From positions 21,994-85,993 of the forward strand of contig DIXP01000044.1 of the NCBI GenBank assembly GCA_002436065.1: a stretch of DNA of 64,000 nucleotides, read 5' to 3'. Made by a program: the position numbers and the translations under genes. Below the pieces are notes generated by a model that saw only the letters and a list, made by a program, of their open reading frames with translations, searched no databases and was not told the origin of the DNA. Numbering within the stretch: position 1 is the first letter of the stretch; each line of letters opens with the position of its first letter. This DNA is from Chloroflexi bacterium UBA6077. GTDB taxonomy: Bacteria > Chloroflexota > UBA6077. This document shows, in pieces, positions 48,579 to 57,502 of the stretch.

Positions 48579-50780
48579 ATGAGGGGTGGGAGTCGAGGGG
48601 CTTACGTCGTCGTCGGGTTGCTGCTGGCGCTCGTGGTGGTTGTGGACAGACTGGCCTTTCCTGGGACCTTCCTGGCCGTGGCCTATGCCGTCCCCCTCTT
48701 CGCCGCAGCCCTGCTATTGTCCCCGCTGCCCGTGGGCGCGATATCCTCGACCGTGGTGGTCCTGGGTGCCGCAGATGCACTTCTTGCCGTGGACTCTGTG
48801 GAGGTGCGGCTCACCAAGCTGCTCGGCCTGATAGTTGTCGGCTACCTGGCCTATAGCCTCTCCGTTCAGATAGAGCGAGGCAAGCGGCTTTTCCAGGAGG
48901 CCGACGCCGCTCGTGGGGCGGCAGAGGAGACCGCGGAGGAGCTACGGGAGAGCGAGGATCGGTTCCGCAAGGTCTTCGAGGAGGGCCCCCTTGGTATGGC
49001 GCTGGTGGGGCTGGACTACCGGTTCCAGCGGGTGAACCGCGCCCTGTGTGAAATGCTGGGGTACAGCGAGGATGAGCTGCGGCGGCTGTCCTTCCCAGAT
49101 GTCACCTACCCTGAGGACATCGACAAGGATGTGCGTGTCACCCAAAGGATGCTCCGAGGCGAGATAGCCTTCTATCAGATAGAGAAGCGCTACGTAAGGA
49201 AGGATGGGGAGATCATCTGGGTGCGGCTGTCACGCTCCGTGATCCGTGACGAGGAGGGGGCCCCGGTCAACGCGCTGGCGATCGTCGAGGACATCACGGC
49301 GCGGGTAGAGGCCGAGAAGACGCTGGAGCGCTACCGCGCTCTCTCCGAGTACGCGAGGGACATAGTCATCTTCGTCAGGACCGATGGGCGGTTGATCGAG
49401 GCCAACAGGGCCGCGGAGAGGGCCTATGGCTACTCCAGGGTGGAGCTGCTGGAGATGGACATCCGCGATCTGCGACCACCGGATGAGCAGCCGCAGGTGG
49501 TGGAGCAGATGCAGCAGGCCTGGGAAAGCGGCATCCTGTTCGAGACGGTGCATCGCCGCAAGGACGGCAGCAGCTTCCCAGTGGAGGTCAGCTCACAGGG
49601 TGTGAGGATAGGCGACGACCGGGTGCTGTTGAGCGTGGTCCGGGATATCACCGAGCGAAAGCGGGCCGAGGAAGAGCGGGAGCGGCTGCTGGAGCAGGTC
49701 CAGAGCCGGGTGGCGGAGCTGGATGCCACCGTTGGGTCCATTGCCGATGGGCTGATCATCTATGGCCCCAAGGGGGATGTCCGCCGGATGAACGGCGCCG
49801 CCGAGCGGTTGATGGGCATGCGAGAGGATGAGTACGCGGCCGCCAGGTCGCTTGGGGAGCGGGTGGAGCGGCTGCGGGCGGAGACTCCCGATGGGCAGCC
49901 ATTTCCGCCGGAAGACACTCCCCCCGGGAAAGCCCTGAACGGCGAGACGGTGCAGGGGGTGGTGATGGTGTTACATACCCCCGACGGCAGGACCGTCTGG
50001 GTTTCTTCCAGCGCCGGCCCCATCCGCACCCTTGACGGCGAGATGCTCGGTGCGGTGGCCTCCTTCACCGATATCACGCAGCTCCACGAGCTGCAGGAGC
50101 AGCGAGACGACCTTGTACGGACGGTATCGCACGACCTGCGGACGCCCCTGACGGTGATCCAGGGGCAGGCGCAGCTGGTCGAGAAGATGGTGGAGAAGCC
50201 TGGGCAGGAGGGCCGGGTGAAGCAGGGCGTGGAGGCGATCATCACGGGGGCGAGGCGGATGAACTCCATGATCCTGGACCTGGTGGACTCTGCCCGGCTG
50301 GAGGCTGGGCAGCTGAAGATGGACTGCGTGCCGGTGGATCTGCCGTCCTTCCTGAGCGATCTGAAGGGGCGATTGGCAGGTGTGCTGGAGATGGACCGGG
50401 TGCGGGTGGAGATGCCGGAGGGGCTGCCGAGGGCGTCCGCCGACCCGGACCGGCTGGAGCGGATCTTCACGAACCTGGTGAGCAATGCGCTGAAGTACTC
50501 TCCCCCAGGGACTCAGGTGGCGGTCACGGCGGAGATGCAGGGCGGCATGGTGACGGTCTCGGTGAGTGACCAGGGGGAGGGGATAGCTGCCGAAGACATC
50601 TCAAATCTGTTTCAGCGCTTCTACCGGGCGAGGGGCACCCGCAAGACCGAGGGGGTGGGGCTGGGATTGTACATCACCAGGATGCTTGTGGAGGCCCACG
50701 GGGGGCGGATCTGGGTGGAGAGCGAGGTGGGGAAGGGGAGCACGTTCAGCTTCACGCTACCCGTCTGGCGTTCTGGATAA
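48579..50780 (+). CDS. Membrane-anchored triple-PAS histidine kinase
   Basis: 733 residues. Hydrophobic segments at about 8-28, 32-50, 53-70 and 80-92 form a short membrane domain. Then PAS 1 (about 120-240, FEEGPLGMALVGLDYRFQRVN, ending AIVEDITARVEAE), PAS 2 (about 245-365, YARDIVIFVRTDGRLIEANR), PAS 3 (about 380-505, SIADGLIIYGPKGDVRRMNG), HisKA with the phospho-acceptor in TVSHDLRTPLTVIQGQ and HATPase_c (NLVSNALKYSPPG, VSDQGEGI, GVGLGLYITRMLVEAHGG). It precedes the KaiC-like genes on the same strand, separated by a spacer with its own promoter. No receiver gene is adjacent. Confidence 0.92.
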   Translation: MRGGSRGAYVVVGLLLALVVVVDRLAFPGTFLAVAYAVPLFAAALLLSPLPVGAISSTVVVLGAADALLAVDSVEVRLTKLLGLIVVGYLAYSLSVQIERGKRLFQEADAARGAAEETAEELRESEDRFRKVFEEGPLGMALVGLDYRFQRVNRALCEMLGYSEDELRRLSFPDVTYPEDIDKDVRVTQRMLRGEIAFYQIEKRYVRKDGEIIWVRLSRSVIRDEEGAPVNALAIVEDITARVEAEKTLERYRALSEYARDIVIFVRTDGRLIEANRAAERAYGYSRVELLEMDIRDLRPPDEQPQVVEQMQQAWESGILFETVHRRKDGSSFPVEVSSQGVRIGDDRVLLSVVRDITERKRAEEERERLLEQVQSRVAELDATVGSIADGLIIYGPKGDVRRMNGAAERLMGMREDEYAAARSLGERVERLRAETPDGQPFPPEDTPPGKALNGETVQGVVMVLHTPDGRTVWVSSSAGPIRTLDGEMLGAVASFTDITQLHELQEQRDDLVRTVSHDLRTPLTVIQGQAQLVEKMVEKPGQEGRVKQGVEAIITGARRMNSMILDLVDSARLEAGQLKMDCVPVDLPSFLSDLKGRLAGVLEMDRVRVEMPEGLPRASADPDRLERIFTNLVSNALKYSPPGTQVAVTAEMQGGMVTVSVSDQGEGIAAEDISNLFQRFYRARGTRKTEGVGLGLYITRMLVEAHGGRIWVESEVGKGSTFSFTLPVWRSG

Positions 50781-50914
50781 GAGCAATCGGGCTTGATGGT
50801 GGATCCCTGCGGGAGGCGGGATGATGGTGGGGGCGCTGGGGTGGCGATGGTGGGGGCGAAGGTGACGGGGTGTCATAGTCCCAGGGGTGGCGCACTGGCT
50901 GTCCTTCTCGCAAG

Positions 50915-50943
50915 TAGTTGGCTAGCGTATAATCCCGGAATGG
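50915..50943 (+). promoter_or_regulatory. Promoter of the KaiC-like operon
   Basis: A perfect -10 TATAAT at 50938-50943, with TTCTCG 17 bases upstream as a weak -35. The start would be near 50950, 75 bases before the first gene. Confidence 0.5.
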
Positions 50944-51025
50944 GAGGGTAGTATCCCCCAAAGCCCACGACCGGAAGCGCATGCCCCGAGACTCGGTACA
51001 GTATCTAACCTGGAGAGAAGCGGAA

Positions 51026-51442
51026 ATGCCATCCGACCAGCCCCATTCGGATGCCCTGGAGCAGGCGCTGGAAGCCTGCCGAGAGATGGACGCTGGAATG
51101 GTCGCGAGCCAGCAGGTGGAGGCCTATCGACAGCTGCTCCTGCGCTCGTGGCAGTCAATGACACAGGTGATGGGAATCCCTGGAGCGAGGGCCGTGGCGG
51201 AGCACGCCCTGCGCCAGGCAACCCGACAGCGCCCCGATGCGGGCATGGTAGCCATCGGCGCCGACGGGTTCGATCTCTCGGAGCTGGAGAGGAATCCTCC
51301 GGACCCGCAAGTACACTGCAATATTCTGCGGAGGCTGACCCTGGCCGTCTTCCAGATCCTCACTGAGCTGACTGGGGACGTGCTGGTGGATCCGCTTCTG
51401 CGGGAGATGGATATCAGGGGGAGGGACGAGAACCGCCCGTAG
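51026..51442 (+). CDS. Small helical protein 1, partner of KaiC-like ATPase
   Basis: 138 residues from ATG 51026 (GGAGAG eight bases upstream). Mainly helical, no membrane segment, no recognised family. It resembles the protein at 53265-53678 in length and pattern: VEAYRQLLLRSWQSMTQVMGI, AVAEHALRQ, then IGADGFDLSEL and a C-terminal ILTELTGDVLVDPLLREM. Shared positions include WQ, GI, A-A, P, G-DG-D and L-G-LV-L-E. Each of the two precedes a KaiC-like ATPase gene. The likely role is as an adaptor or regulator of that ATPase. Confidence 0.8.
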   Translation: MPSDQPHSDALEQALEACREMDAGMVASQQVEAYRQLLLRSWQSMTQVMGIPGARAVAEHALRQATRQRPDAGMVAIGADGFDLSELERNPPDPQVHCNILRRLTLAVFQILTELTGDVLVDPLLREMDIRGRDENRP

Positions 51443-51469
51443 CGCTCTGCGTATTGACCAGGAGGCAGC

Positions 51470-53185
51470 ATGGCGAGGCATCGACAGAAGGTTCACATCC
51501 GCCAGATCCCCACGGGGGTCCCCAACCTGGATTTGGTGCTGGGCGGTGGAATCCCTGCCTACTCGATCAACGTGGTGGCCGGGCCGCCGGGCTCGGGCAA
51601 GACCACCCTGGTGCAGCAGATCCTGTTCCATAACGCCACCATGGAGCGGAAGGCGCTGTACCTCTCGGCCCTCACGGAGCCGCTGGTCAAGGTGCTGCGC
51701 TACCAGCAGCAGTTCGACTTCTTCGATCCGGACAAGATCAACTCCTCCATAGTGATGCACGACATCGGCCTCGTGGCCCGCCAGCAGGGGTTAGAGGCTA
51801 CGCTAGCCGCTATCTCGGATTTGATGGCCAGCGTGAATCCCGCCTTCCTGGTGTTGGACTCCTTCAAGGCGATGGAGGAGCTTTCCCGGCGAGACGAGCG
51901 CTATGGCATTCGGGCCTTCGTCCACGATCTGGGTACCCTGCTATCGGCGTGGGAGACCACCTCCTTCCTGGTAGGAGAGTACTCACAGGAGGAGATCCGC
52001 AGTCTCCCGGAGTTCTCCGTGGCCGACGGCATCATCTGGATGGACCAGGAGGTCCGCCAGAACTCGGCGCTTCGGAAGCTCCAGGCGATGAAGATGCGGG
52101 GGCAGGCCCCCCTGCCCGGCCTGCACAGCTTCCGGATCTCCGATGAGGGGATCCTCCTCTTCGCCCGCACCCTCCCGCTGCCGGAGAGGGAGGAGGATGA
52201 GGTGGCGCGCGGGCGAGCCGGTTTTGGGATCCGAGGACTGGACGAGATGATGCGCGGCGGGATCCCGATGGGGGAAACCTGCCTGGTCGCCGGCAGCTCC
52301 GGCACGGGCAAGACGCTGCTGTCGCTGCACTTCATCGTGGAGGGGGCGAGAGTGGGCGAGCCGGGGGTGATGGTTACGTTCGAGGAGCACCCTCGGGAGC
52401 ACGAGCGGAAGGCTCGCGGCTTTGGGTGGGACCTGCGGGCGTTGGAGGGGAAGGGGCTGCTGAAGATGATCTACCTGCGGCCCACGGACCTCTCGGTGGA
52501 CGAGGTGCTGTATCGCGTCCAACAGGCCGTCCTCGAGCTGAGGGCCAAGCGGGTGGTGATCAACTCTATCTCCGGCTTCGAGGTCTCCATCGTCCCCTCC
52601 GACCGTCCGGACTTTCGGGAGGCGCTCTACCGCATGCAGGCGACCCTCTCGGCCCACGGCGTCACGACCGTCCTCACCAACGAGGTACCCGACCTCTTCG
52701 GCGGGGTCCGGCTCTCCACGGAGGGGGTCTCATTTCTGGCGGACAACGCGATCCTCTTGCGCTACGTCGAGATCGAGTCCGAGCTTCGGAAGGCGTTGAT
52801 GGTGGTGAAGATGCGAACCTCCGACCACGACAAGGAGCTGCGCCAGTACCAGATCACCGACCGGGGTGTGAGGGTGGAGGAGCCCTTCACTGAGTACTCC
52901 GGCATACTCTCCGGCATTCCCACCCTGCGGGCGGTGATGGAGCCTCAGCCCTTCACCACTGGCTTGAGCGAGCAGGAGGACGCGCTGATGCACGTGCTGC
53001 TGGCGCTTCGCGACAGCACCGTGGAGCAGCTGGCGAAGGGCATGGGAGAGAAACCGGAAGAGGTCCAGAAGATGCTGGATAAGCTGGTGGAGACGGGCTA
53101 CGTTTCTCAGTCCGTCAAGGGCGGCCGTACCATCTACCGTGTGGGCCTCATCTCCCCCGTCGTATCACCGAAGGGTAAGAAGTGA
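51470..53185 (+). CDS. Double KaiC-like ATPase with C-terminal winged helix
   Basis: 571 residues with two RecA/KaiC domains. Domain 1 (about 12-235): Walker A VAGPPGSGKTTLVQQ, Walker B-like PAFLVLDSFKAMEE; where KaiC-like domains usually have Glu-Glu after strand 2 it has YLSALTEPL. Domain 2 (about 250-475): Walker A VAGSSGTGKTLLSLHFI, catalytic pair in VMVTFEEHPREHERKARGFGWDL, Walker B RVVINSISGFEV. Residues about 500-560 form a winged helix (EDALMHVLLALRDSTVEQLAKGM ... VETGYVSQSVKGGRTIYRVG), so it might bind DNA. It lacks the phosphorylation loop of cyanobacterial KaiC as far as can be seen, so a clock role is not implied. Confidence 0.9.
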   Translation: MARHRQKVHIRQIPTGVPNLDLVLGGGIPAYSINVVAGPPGSGKTTLVQQILFHNATMERKALYLSALTEPLVKVLRYQQQFDFFDPDKINSSIVMHDIGLVARQQGLEATLAAISDLMASVNPAFLVLDSFKAMEELSRRDERYGIRAFVHDLGTLLSAWETTSFLVGEYSQEEIRSLPEFSVADGIIWMDQEVRQNSALRKLQAMKMRGQAPLPGLHSFRISDEGILLFARTLPLPEREEDEVARGRAGFGIRGLDEMMRGGIPMGETCLVAGSSGTGKTLLSLHFIVEGARVGEPGVMVTFEEHPREHERKARGFGWDLRALEGKGLLKMIYLRPTDLSVDEVLYRVQQAVLELRAKRVVINSISGFEVSIVPSDRPDFREALYRMQATLSAHGVTTVLTNEVPDLFGGVRLSTEGVSFLADNAILLRYVEIESELRKALMVVKMRTSDHDKELRQYQITDRGVRVEEPFTEYSGILSGIPTLRAVMEPQPFTTGLSEQEDALMHVLLALRDSTVEQLAKGMGEKPEEVQKMLDKLVETGYVSQSVKGGRTIYRVGLISPVVSPKGKK

Positions 53186-53264
53186 GCGGCCATTTTGGCC
53201 GGTGCATCCGTGAAGGCGTGGACGCACGGCCTTGGCCGTCGGGCTGCATCGCGGAGATCGACGA

Positions 53265-53678
53265 ATGGACCGCGCTCCCAAGAGGCAGGGCACGCAAGAG
53301 GTATGCAGCTTGGTTGAGAAGGTACCGGACAGTTGGACGCAGACCGTGGAGGTCTTCGAGCGGGTGATGAGGATAGTCTGGCAACGGCTCTCACCCACCT
53401 TCGGGATTCGCACCATCAACGCCATCGCCAAGAACGTGATAGTGCGCCAGAGCCAGGACTACCCGTTCGTCCAGCAGCTGCGGGTGGGCGAGGACGGACT
53501 CGATTGGACCGAGGTGAAGGCCCACGCGGGGGATGTCCAGGAGGAGGAGCTGATCAAGACCCTGGAGACCCTGGTGGACGAGTTCTTCGACGCCCTCTCC
53601 AGCCTGATCGGGAAGCTGATCGTCGGGAAGCTGTTCCAGGAGGCCGAAGAGCTGACCAAAAAGGAGGGGACACAATGA
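53265..53678 (+). CDS. Small helical protein 2, partner of KaiC-like ATPase
   Basis: 137 residues from ATG 53265 (GGAGAT upstream); longer in-frame versions start inside non-conserved sequence. The pattern matches small protein 1: VEVFERVMRIVWQRLSPTFGI, AIAKNVIVRQ, VGEDGLDWTEV, FFDALSSLIGKLIVGKLFQEAEEL. The stop overlaps the start of the next KaiC-like gene (ATGA). It is therefore translationally coupled to the second ATPase as small protein 1 is linked to the first. Confidence 0.8.
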   Translation: MDRAPKRQGTQEVCSLVEKVPDSWTQTVEVFERVMRIVWQRLSPTFGIRTINAIAKNVIVRQSQDYPFVQQLRVGEDGLDWTEVKAHAGDVQEEELIKTLETLVDEFFDALSSLIGKLIVGKLFQEAEELTKKEGTQ

Positions 53679-54558
53679 GCGCATCGACGGGTAGGCGAGG
53701 CCCGGCGCGCAACTTCTCCACCGGCATCCCGAGATTGGATCAGATCCTGGGAGGGGGCATCCCCAGGGGTAGCCCCATGCTGGTCTCCGGTGAGGCGGGC
53801 ACCGGAAGACCACCCTTGGAATGCAGTACCTCTACAGCGGGGCCGTGGAGCACGGTGAGAAGGGTATCTACTTCAGCTACGAGGAGACCCCCGCCCAGGT
53901 CCAGGAGAACGGAGCCAGCTTTGGCTGGGACCTGCGAGCCCTGGAGACCCAGGGGATGCTGAAATTCTACTACGTCCCGCTTCCCGAGGTGAACCCCAAC
54001 GAGGAGTTACTCCGGATGGAACAGGTGCTCCGGGATCTGGGCGCCAGGCGCGCCGTGATCGACTCGCTGACCATTCTCGCTCAACGGGCAGGGGACCTCG
54101 ACGAGATTCGTCGCTTCGTCTACCAGTTGGTGGCGATGCTGAAGGGGAACGGCTGCACGGCCCTGATCGTCAGCGATCCCCCTGTGGGCTCTGGCCGGAT
54201 CAGCCGATTCGGCGTGGAGGAGTCGATCGGGGATGGTCGCATTCGATTTGTAGTGGACTCCATCTCCACGGTCTTCTCCACGGACATCCTGCAGTTCAAC
54301 GGCCATCGGCTTCGCTACCTTCGGGGCAAGGGCGTATTCGCCCTGGACAACTACGTCGGTGGGGTGATGGAGGAGAGGGCAGTGTACGGGCTGTCCCATG
54401 CCTACCCCATGATCCTGAAGATGCAGTACCAGAGTGTGAATGGCGGCCTGCAGCGGTATCTGCAGTTGGGGAAGCTGAAGAGCGGCCAGTTCACCAGCGT
54501 TGCTCACCAGTTCAGCGTGGATTCCAGGACGGGCATAGTCGTCCAGCAGGTGAGGTAG
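53675..54558 (+). pseudogene. Single-domain KaiC-like ATPase, frameshifted in the P-loop
   Basis: Starts at ATG 53675 with FSTGIPRLDQILGGGIPRGSPMLVSGEAGTG, then the frame is lost. One base is missing near 53804-53807: GGAAGACC is found where GGAAAGACC would read GKTT. The other frame continues from about 53808 with MQYLYSGAVEHGEKGIYFSYEETPAQVQENGASFGWDL and the rest of the domain to 54558 (AVIDSLTILAQ Walker B; DILQFNGHRLRYLRGKG). With the base restored the protein would be 294 residues. The ATG at 53821 would lack the P-loop and has no ribosome-binding site. It is either a recent mutation or a sequencing/assembly error. Confidence 0.85.
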
Positions 54559-54579
54559 GATCGCACGAGGAGGAGCAGC

Positions 54580-55179
54580 TTGACTGAGAAAACGGCGCCA
54601 GGTGACGAGGGCCACTCTATAGAGAATGCGCTGCGGTCGGAGAATGGGGTGCTCACCGTAGGCGGCGCGCGCGCGGTGGTGATGACCGAGGCGGCCTACG
54701 TCTTCTTGATGAAGGTGCTGTACGAACACGCCCCGCACACCATCAAGTACGCCTTCTACGATATGGGCTACCGAGTGGGAGAGCAGCTGATGGCATCGCT
54801 CCAGAAGGAGGACGAGGATCCGGAAAGGGGTTTTCGCCTCCTGGTGGAGACCTACAGGCAGTCGGGTTATGGCGATCTGGAAGTCACCTACTTCGATCTG
54901 GGGGAGCCGCAGGCCAGGCTTAGCGGGACGGAGCTGTTCGAGGTGGCCGTAGCGCGTGAAGCGAGCGTATACCGGACCCCTCGCTGCGTATGCCACTACA
55001 GCCGGGGGATGTTCGCCGGCTTCATGTCGCGCCTGCTGCGGCGGGAGGTGATTTGTGAGGAGGTGGCATGCCAGTACAGAGGCGAGGAGCGGTGCGAGTT
55101 CGTGGTACTGTCCCTCCAATGGTCTGAAGATGCTGTCCCTCCCCCTGCCGGCGAAGCAGGCGCACCGGGACAGCAGTGA
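54580..55179 (+). CDS. V4R domain protein
   Basis: 199 residues from TTG 54580, with AGGAGGAGC upstream. The C-terminal half is a V4R domain: PRCVCHYSRGMFAGFMSRLLRREVICEEVACQYRGEERCEFVVL, with the Cys/His positions (CVCHY, CEEVAC, C) that may bind metal in the family. The first half (ALRSENGVLTVGGARAVVMTEAAYVFLMKVLYEHAP, YDMGYRVGEQL) fits the upstream part of the V4R fold. V4R domains bind small hydrophobic ligands or metals and often sit upstream of signalling outputs. It overlaps the start of the next kinase gene by one base (TGATG), pointing to a direct partnership. Confidence 0.9.
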   Translation: MTEKTAPGDEGHSIENALRSENGVLTVGGARAVVMTEAAYVFLMKVLYEHAPHTIKYAFYDMGYRVGEQLMASLQKEDEDPERGFRLLVETYRQSGYGDLEVTYFDLGEPQARLSGTELFEVAVAREASVYRTPRCVCHYSRGMFAGFMSRLLRREVICEEVACQYRGEERCEFVVLSLQWSEDAVPPPAGEAGAPGQQ

Positions 55180-57404
55180 TGAGGCTGGGGGTGCGGACTG
55201 TCCAGGGGAGGCTGATACTGCTCCTGCTGACCGTGCTGTTGCCCCTGCTGCTGATCCAGGGCGTCATTTACTGCGAACGCTTCGAGGCGCGGCGATCAGA
55301 GGAGTTGCGGGCCAACCTGGAGGTGGCCCGGGCCGTGGCCGCGACCTTCGACGCCTTCGTCCGGGACGTGCTGCGCCAGGAAGCCGTCCTGGGAACATCG
55401 ATTACCGCTCCGCAGCCGCTGGCGCCGGGCGAACTGGACCTCCTACTTGCGGCCAGCGCCGCGGCTTATCCCCCTATCCGGAATATGAGCTGGGTGAACC
55501 CAGAGGGTGTGGTACTCAACTCCAGCCTGCCGGAGGCCGTGGGGCTGGTCGTGAGCGACCGCCCCTACTTCCAGGCGATCGTGCAGGGGCAGGAGTGGGT
55601 GGTGAGCGACCTGCTGGTGGGGAGGGCAACCGGGGAGACTACTTTCACCATATCCCGCGGCGTGCGCGACCCACAAGGCAACCTGAGGGGCGTCCTGGCG
55701 GCCATACTGGATCCCGATCTGATGGGGAGGGAGGCGTTCCCCATAGAGCGGACGGGGCAGGGGGCCATAGCCATCGTCGACCGGCAGGGCATGCTGGTCT
55801 ACCGACGGCCGGAGGCTCCATTGACCCCGGAGCAGCGCAACCTGCTGCCCACGCAGCCCCTCATCGGCAGGGCCCTGGCCGGAGAAGAGGCCACCGGGAC
55901 CTTCGTCTCGGTGATCGACGGTCGGGAAAGAATGGCCGGGGTGGTCCCGATTGACCCTATCGGTTGGGCGGCATCGGCCAGCCGACCGACCGATGAGGTG
56001 ATGGCGCCCGTGATCGCGGATCTCCTGCGTGATGGGGCGATCTCCCTATTGGTCGCCCTGGGGGCGTTCCTGGCAGCGCTGGCTCTCAGCCGCTCCATCT
56101 CCAAGCCACTGGGTCAACTGGAACGACAGGCGGTCGAGCTGGGACATCGCTCCATAGTAGGTGGGACCGAGGCGATGGAGACGCTGGTGGTCCGCGGGCC
56201 CGTTGAGGTGGAGCAGCTGGCCTCTGCTCTCCAGCAGATGGCCGGGGAGCTGCGATCTCGCGAGGAGCAGATGCGGGATGCGAACCAACGGCTGGTGCTG
56301 GCGAGCATGCGAGAGCGATCCCAGGCGGAGGAAGCGCAGCGGCGAGCGGCAGAGCTGGACGCCACCATCGCATCCATTGCCGATGGGGTGGTGATCTACG
56401 ACACCGAGGGCCGCATGGTCAGGATTAACCACGGCGCCGAGGAGATCCTGGGCTACTCGCCCGAGGAGCGGCGGCTGCCATTGTGGGAGCGGACGGCGCT
56501 GATGCCGCCGGAGACGGCGGAGGGCGAGCCGCTGCCGCCGGAAGAGACCCCCTTTGCCCGGGCCCTACGAGGCGAGACGGTACGGGGATACGTGATGAGG
56601 CTCTCCGGAGGGGACGGCGAGGCGCGCTGGGTCTCCGCCAGCGCCGCACCGATCGAGTCCCCTGAGGGGGAGCGGTTTGGGGCGGTCTCCACATTCACCG
56701 ACATCACTGCGCTCCGAGGGCTGCAGCAGGAGCGGGAGGATCTGCTCCACACGGTTTCACACGACCTTCGCACCCCCCTCACGGTGATCCAGGGGCAGGC
56801 CCAACTGCTGCTGCGACAGTTGCGGGCACTCCAGGGCGGCGACAAGGTCCGCCGTAGCGCCGAGTCGATCCTCACGGCTAGCCGGCGGATGAACGTGATG
56901 ATCATGGACCTGGTGGACTCGGCGAGAACGGCGTCGGGGCAGTTGAAGTTGGACTGTGTTCCGACGGAGCTGGGGGCGGCGGTGCTGAGCCTGAAGGAGC
57001 GGCTGTCCGAGGTGATGGAGACTAGCCGAGTGCGGGTGGAGATACCCGACGAGTTACCGCCGGTATTGGCGGACCCGGACCGGCTGGAGCGGATCCTCAC
57101 CAACCTGATCAGCAACGCCCTGAAGTACTCGAGCCCTGGGACGGAGGTGGTGGTGAGGCTGTCGGCCCAGGACACCGAGGTGGTCACCCGGGTGATCGAC
57201 CACGGGCCGGGCATTCCGCCGGAGGAGCTGCCCAACCTGTTCCAGCGGTATGCCCGCACTCGGGAGGCTCGCGAGCATCGGGAGGGGCTGGGCCTGGGGC
57301 TGTACATCACGAAGCATTTGGTGGAGGCCCACGGGGGGCGGATCTGGGTGGAGAGCGAGGTGGGGAAGGGGAGCACGTTCAGCTTCACGTTGCGGGTGGC
57401 GTAG
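55179..57404 (+). CDS. Cache-domain histidine kinase
   Basis: 741 residues from ATG 55179 (GTG 55176 is in frame just before). Membrane segment at about 10-28, an extracellular dCache domain (about 32-285, with AAYPPIRNMSWVNPEGVVLNSS and VSDRPYFQAIVQGQEWVVSDL), second membrane segment at about 288-308, HAMP-like region, one PAS (about 395-520, SIADGVVIYDTEGRMVRINHG), HisKA with the phospho-acceptor in TVSHDLRTPLTVIQGQ and HATPase_c (NLISNALKYSSPG, VIDHGPGI, GLGLGLYITKHLVEAHGG). dCache domains usually sense small organic ligands outside the cell. Last gene of the KaiC/V4R island. Confidence 0.93.
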   Translation: MRLGVRTVQGRLILLLLTVLLPLLLIQGVIYCERFEARRSEELRANLEVARAVAATFDAFVRDVLRQEAVLGTSITAPQPLAPGELDLLLAASAAAYPPIRNMSWVNPEGVVLNSSLPEAVGLVVSDRPYFQAIVQGQEWVVSDLLVGRATGETTFTISRGVRDPQGNLRGVLAAILDPDLMGREAFPIERTGQGAIAIVDRQGMLVYRRPEAPLTPEQRNLLPTQPLIGRALAGEEATGTFVSVIDGRERMAGVVPIDPIGWAASASRPTDEVMAPVIADLLRDGAISLLVALGAFLAALALSRSISKPLGQLERQAVELGHRSIVGGTEAMETLVVRGPVEVEQLASALQQMAGELRSREEQMRDANQRLVLASMRERSQAEEAQRRAAELDATIASIADGVVIYDTEGRMVRINHGAEEILGYSPEERRLPLWERTALMPPETAEGEPLPPEETPFARALRGETVRGYVMRLSGGDGEARWVSASAAPIESPEGERFGAVSTFTDITALRGLQQEREDLLHTVSHDLRTPLTVIQGQAQLLLRQLRALQGGDKVRRSAESILTASRRMNVMIMDLVDSARTASGQLKLDCVPTELGAAVLSLKERLSEVMETSRVRVEIPDELPPVLADPDRLERILTNLISNALKYSSPGTEVVVRLSAQDTEVVTRVIDHGPGIPPEELPNLFQRYARTREAREHREGLGLGLYITKHLVEAHGGRIWVESEVGKGSTFSFTLRVA

Positions 57405-57502
57405 TGATGAGTGATGAGGCGCTGGTTGCTCGGACTCGGACCCCCCGCTGGCTGTACATCTATCTGCACAGCTCCCCCCCTCGCTCCGATCTCCCACCTG
57501 AC

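Noticed and set aside
53821..54558. Start of the second KaiC-like gene at ATG 53821
   Set aside because: It would remove the P-loop and has no ribosome-binding site, while the upstream half is in place in the other frame and coupled by ATGA to the preceding gene.
51470..54558. A circadian clock (kaiABC) locus
   Set aside because: No KaiA or KaiB gene is present, and the ATPases lack visible KaiC phosphorylation-site features; only the ATPase family is shared.
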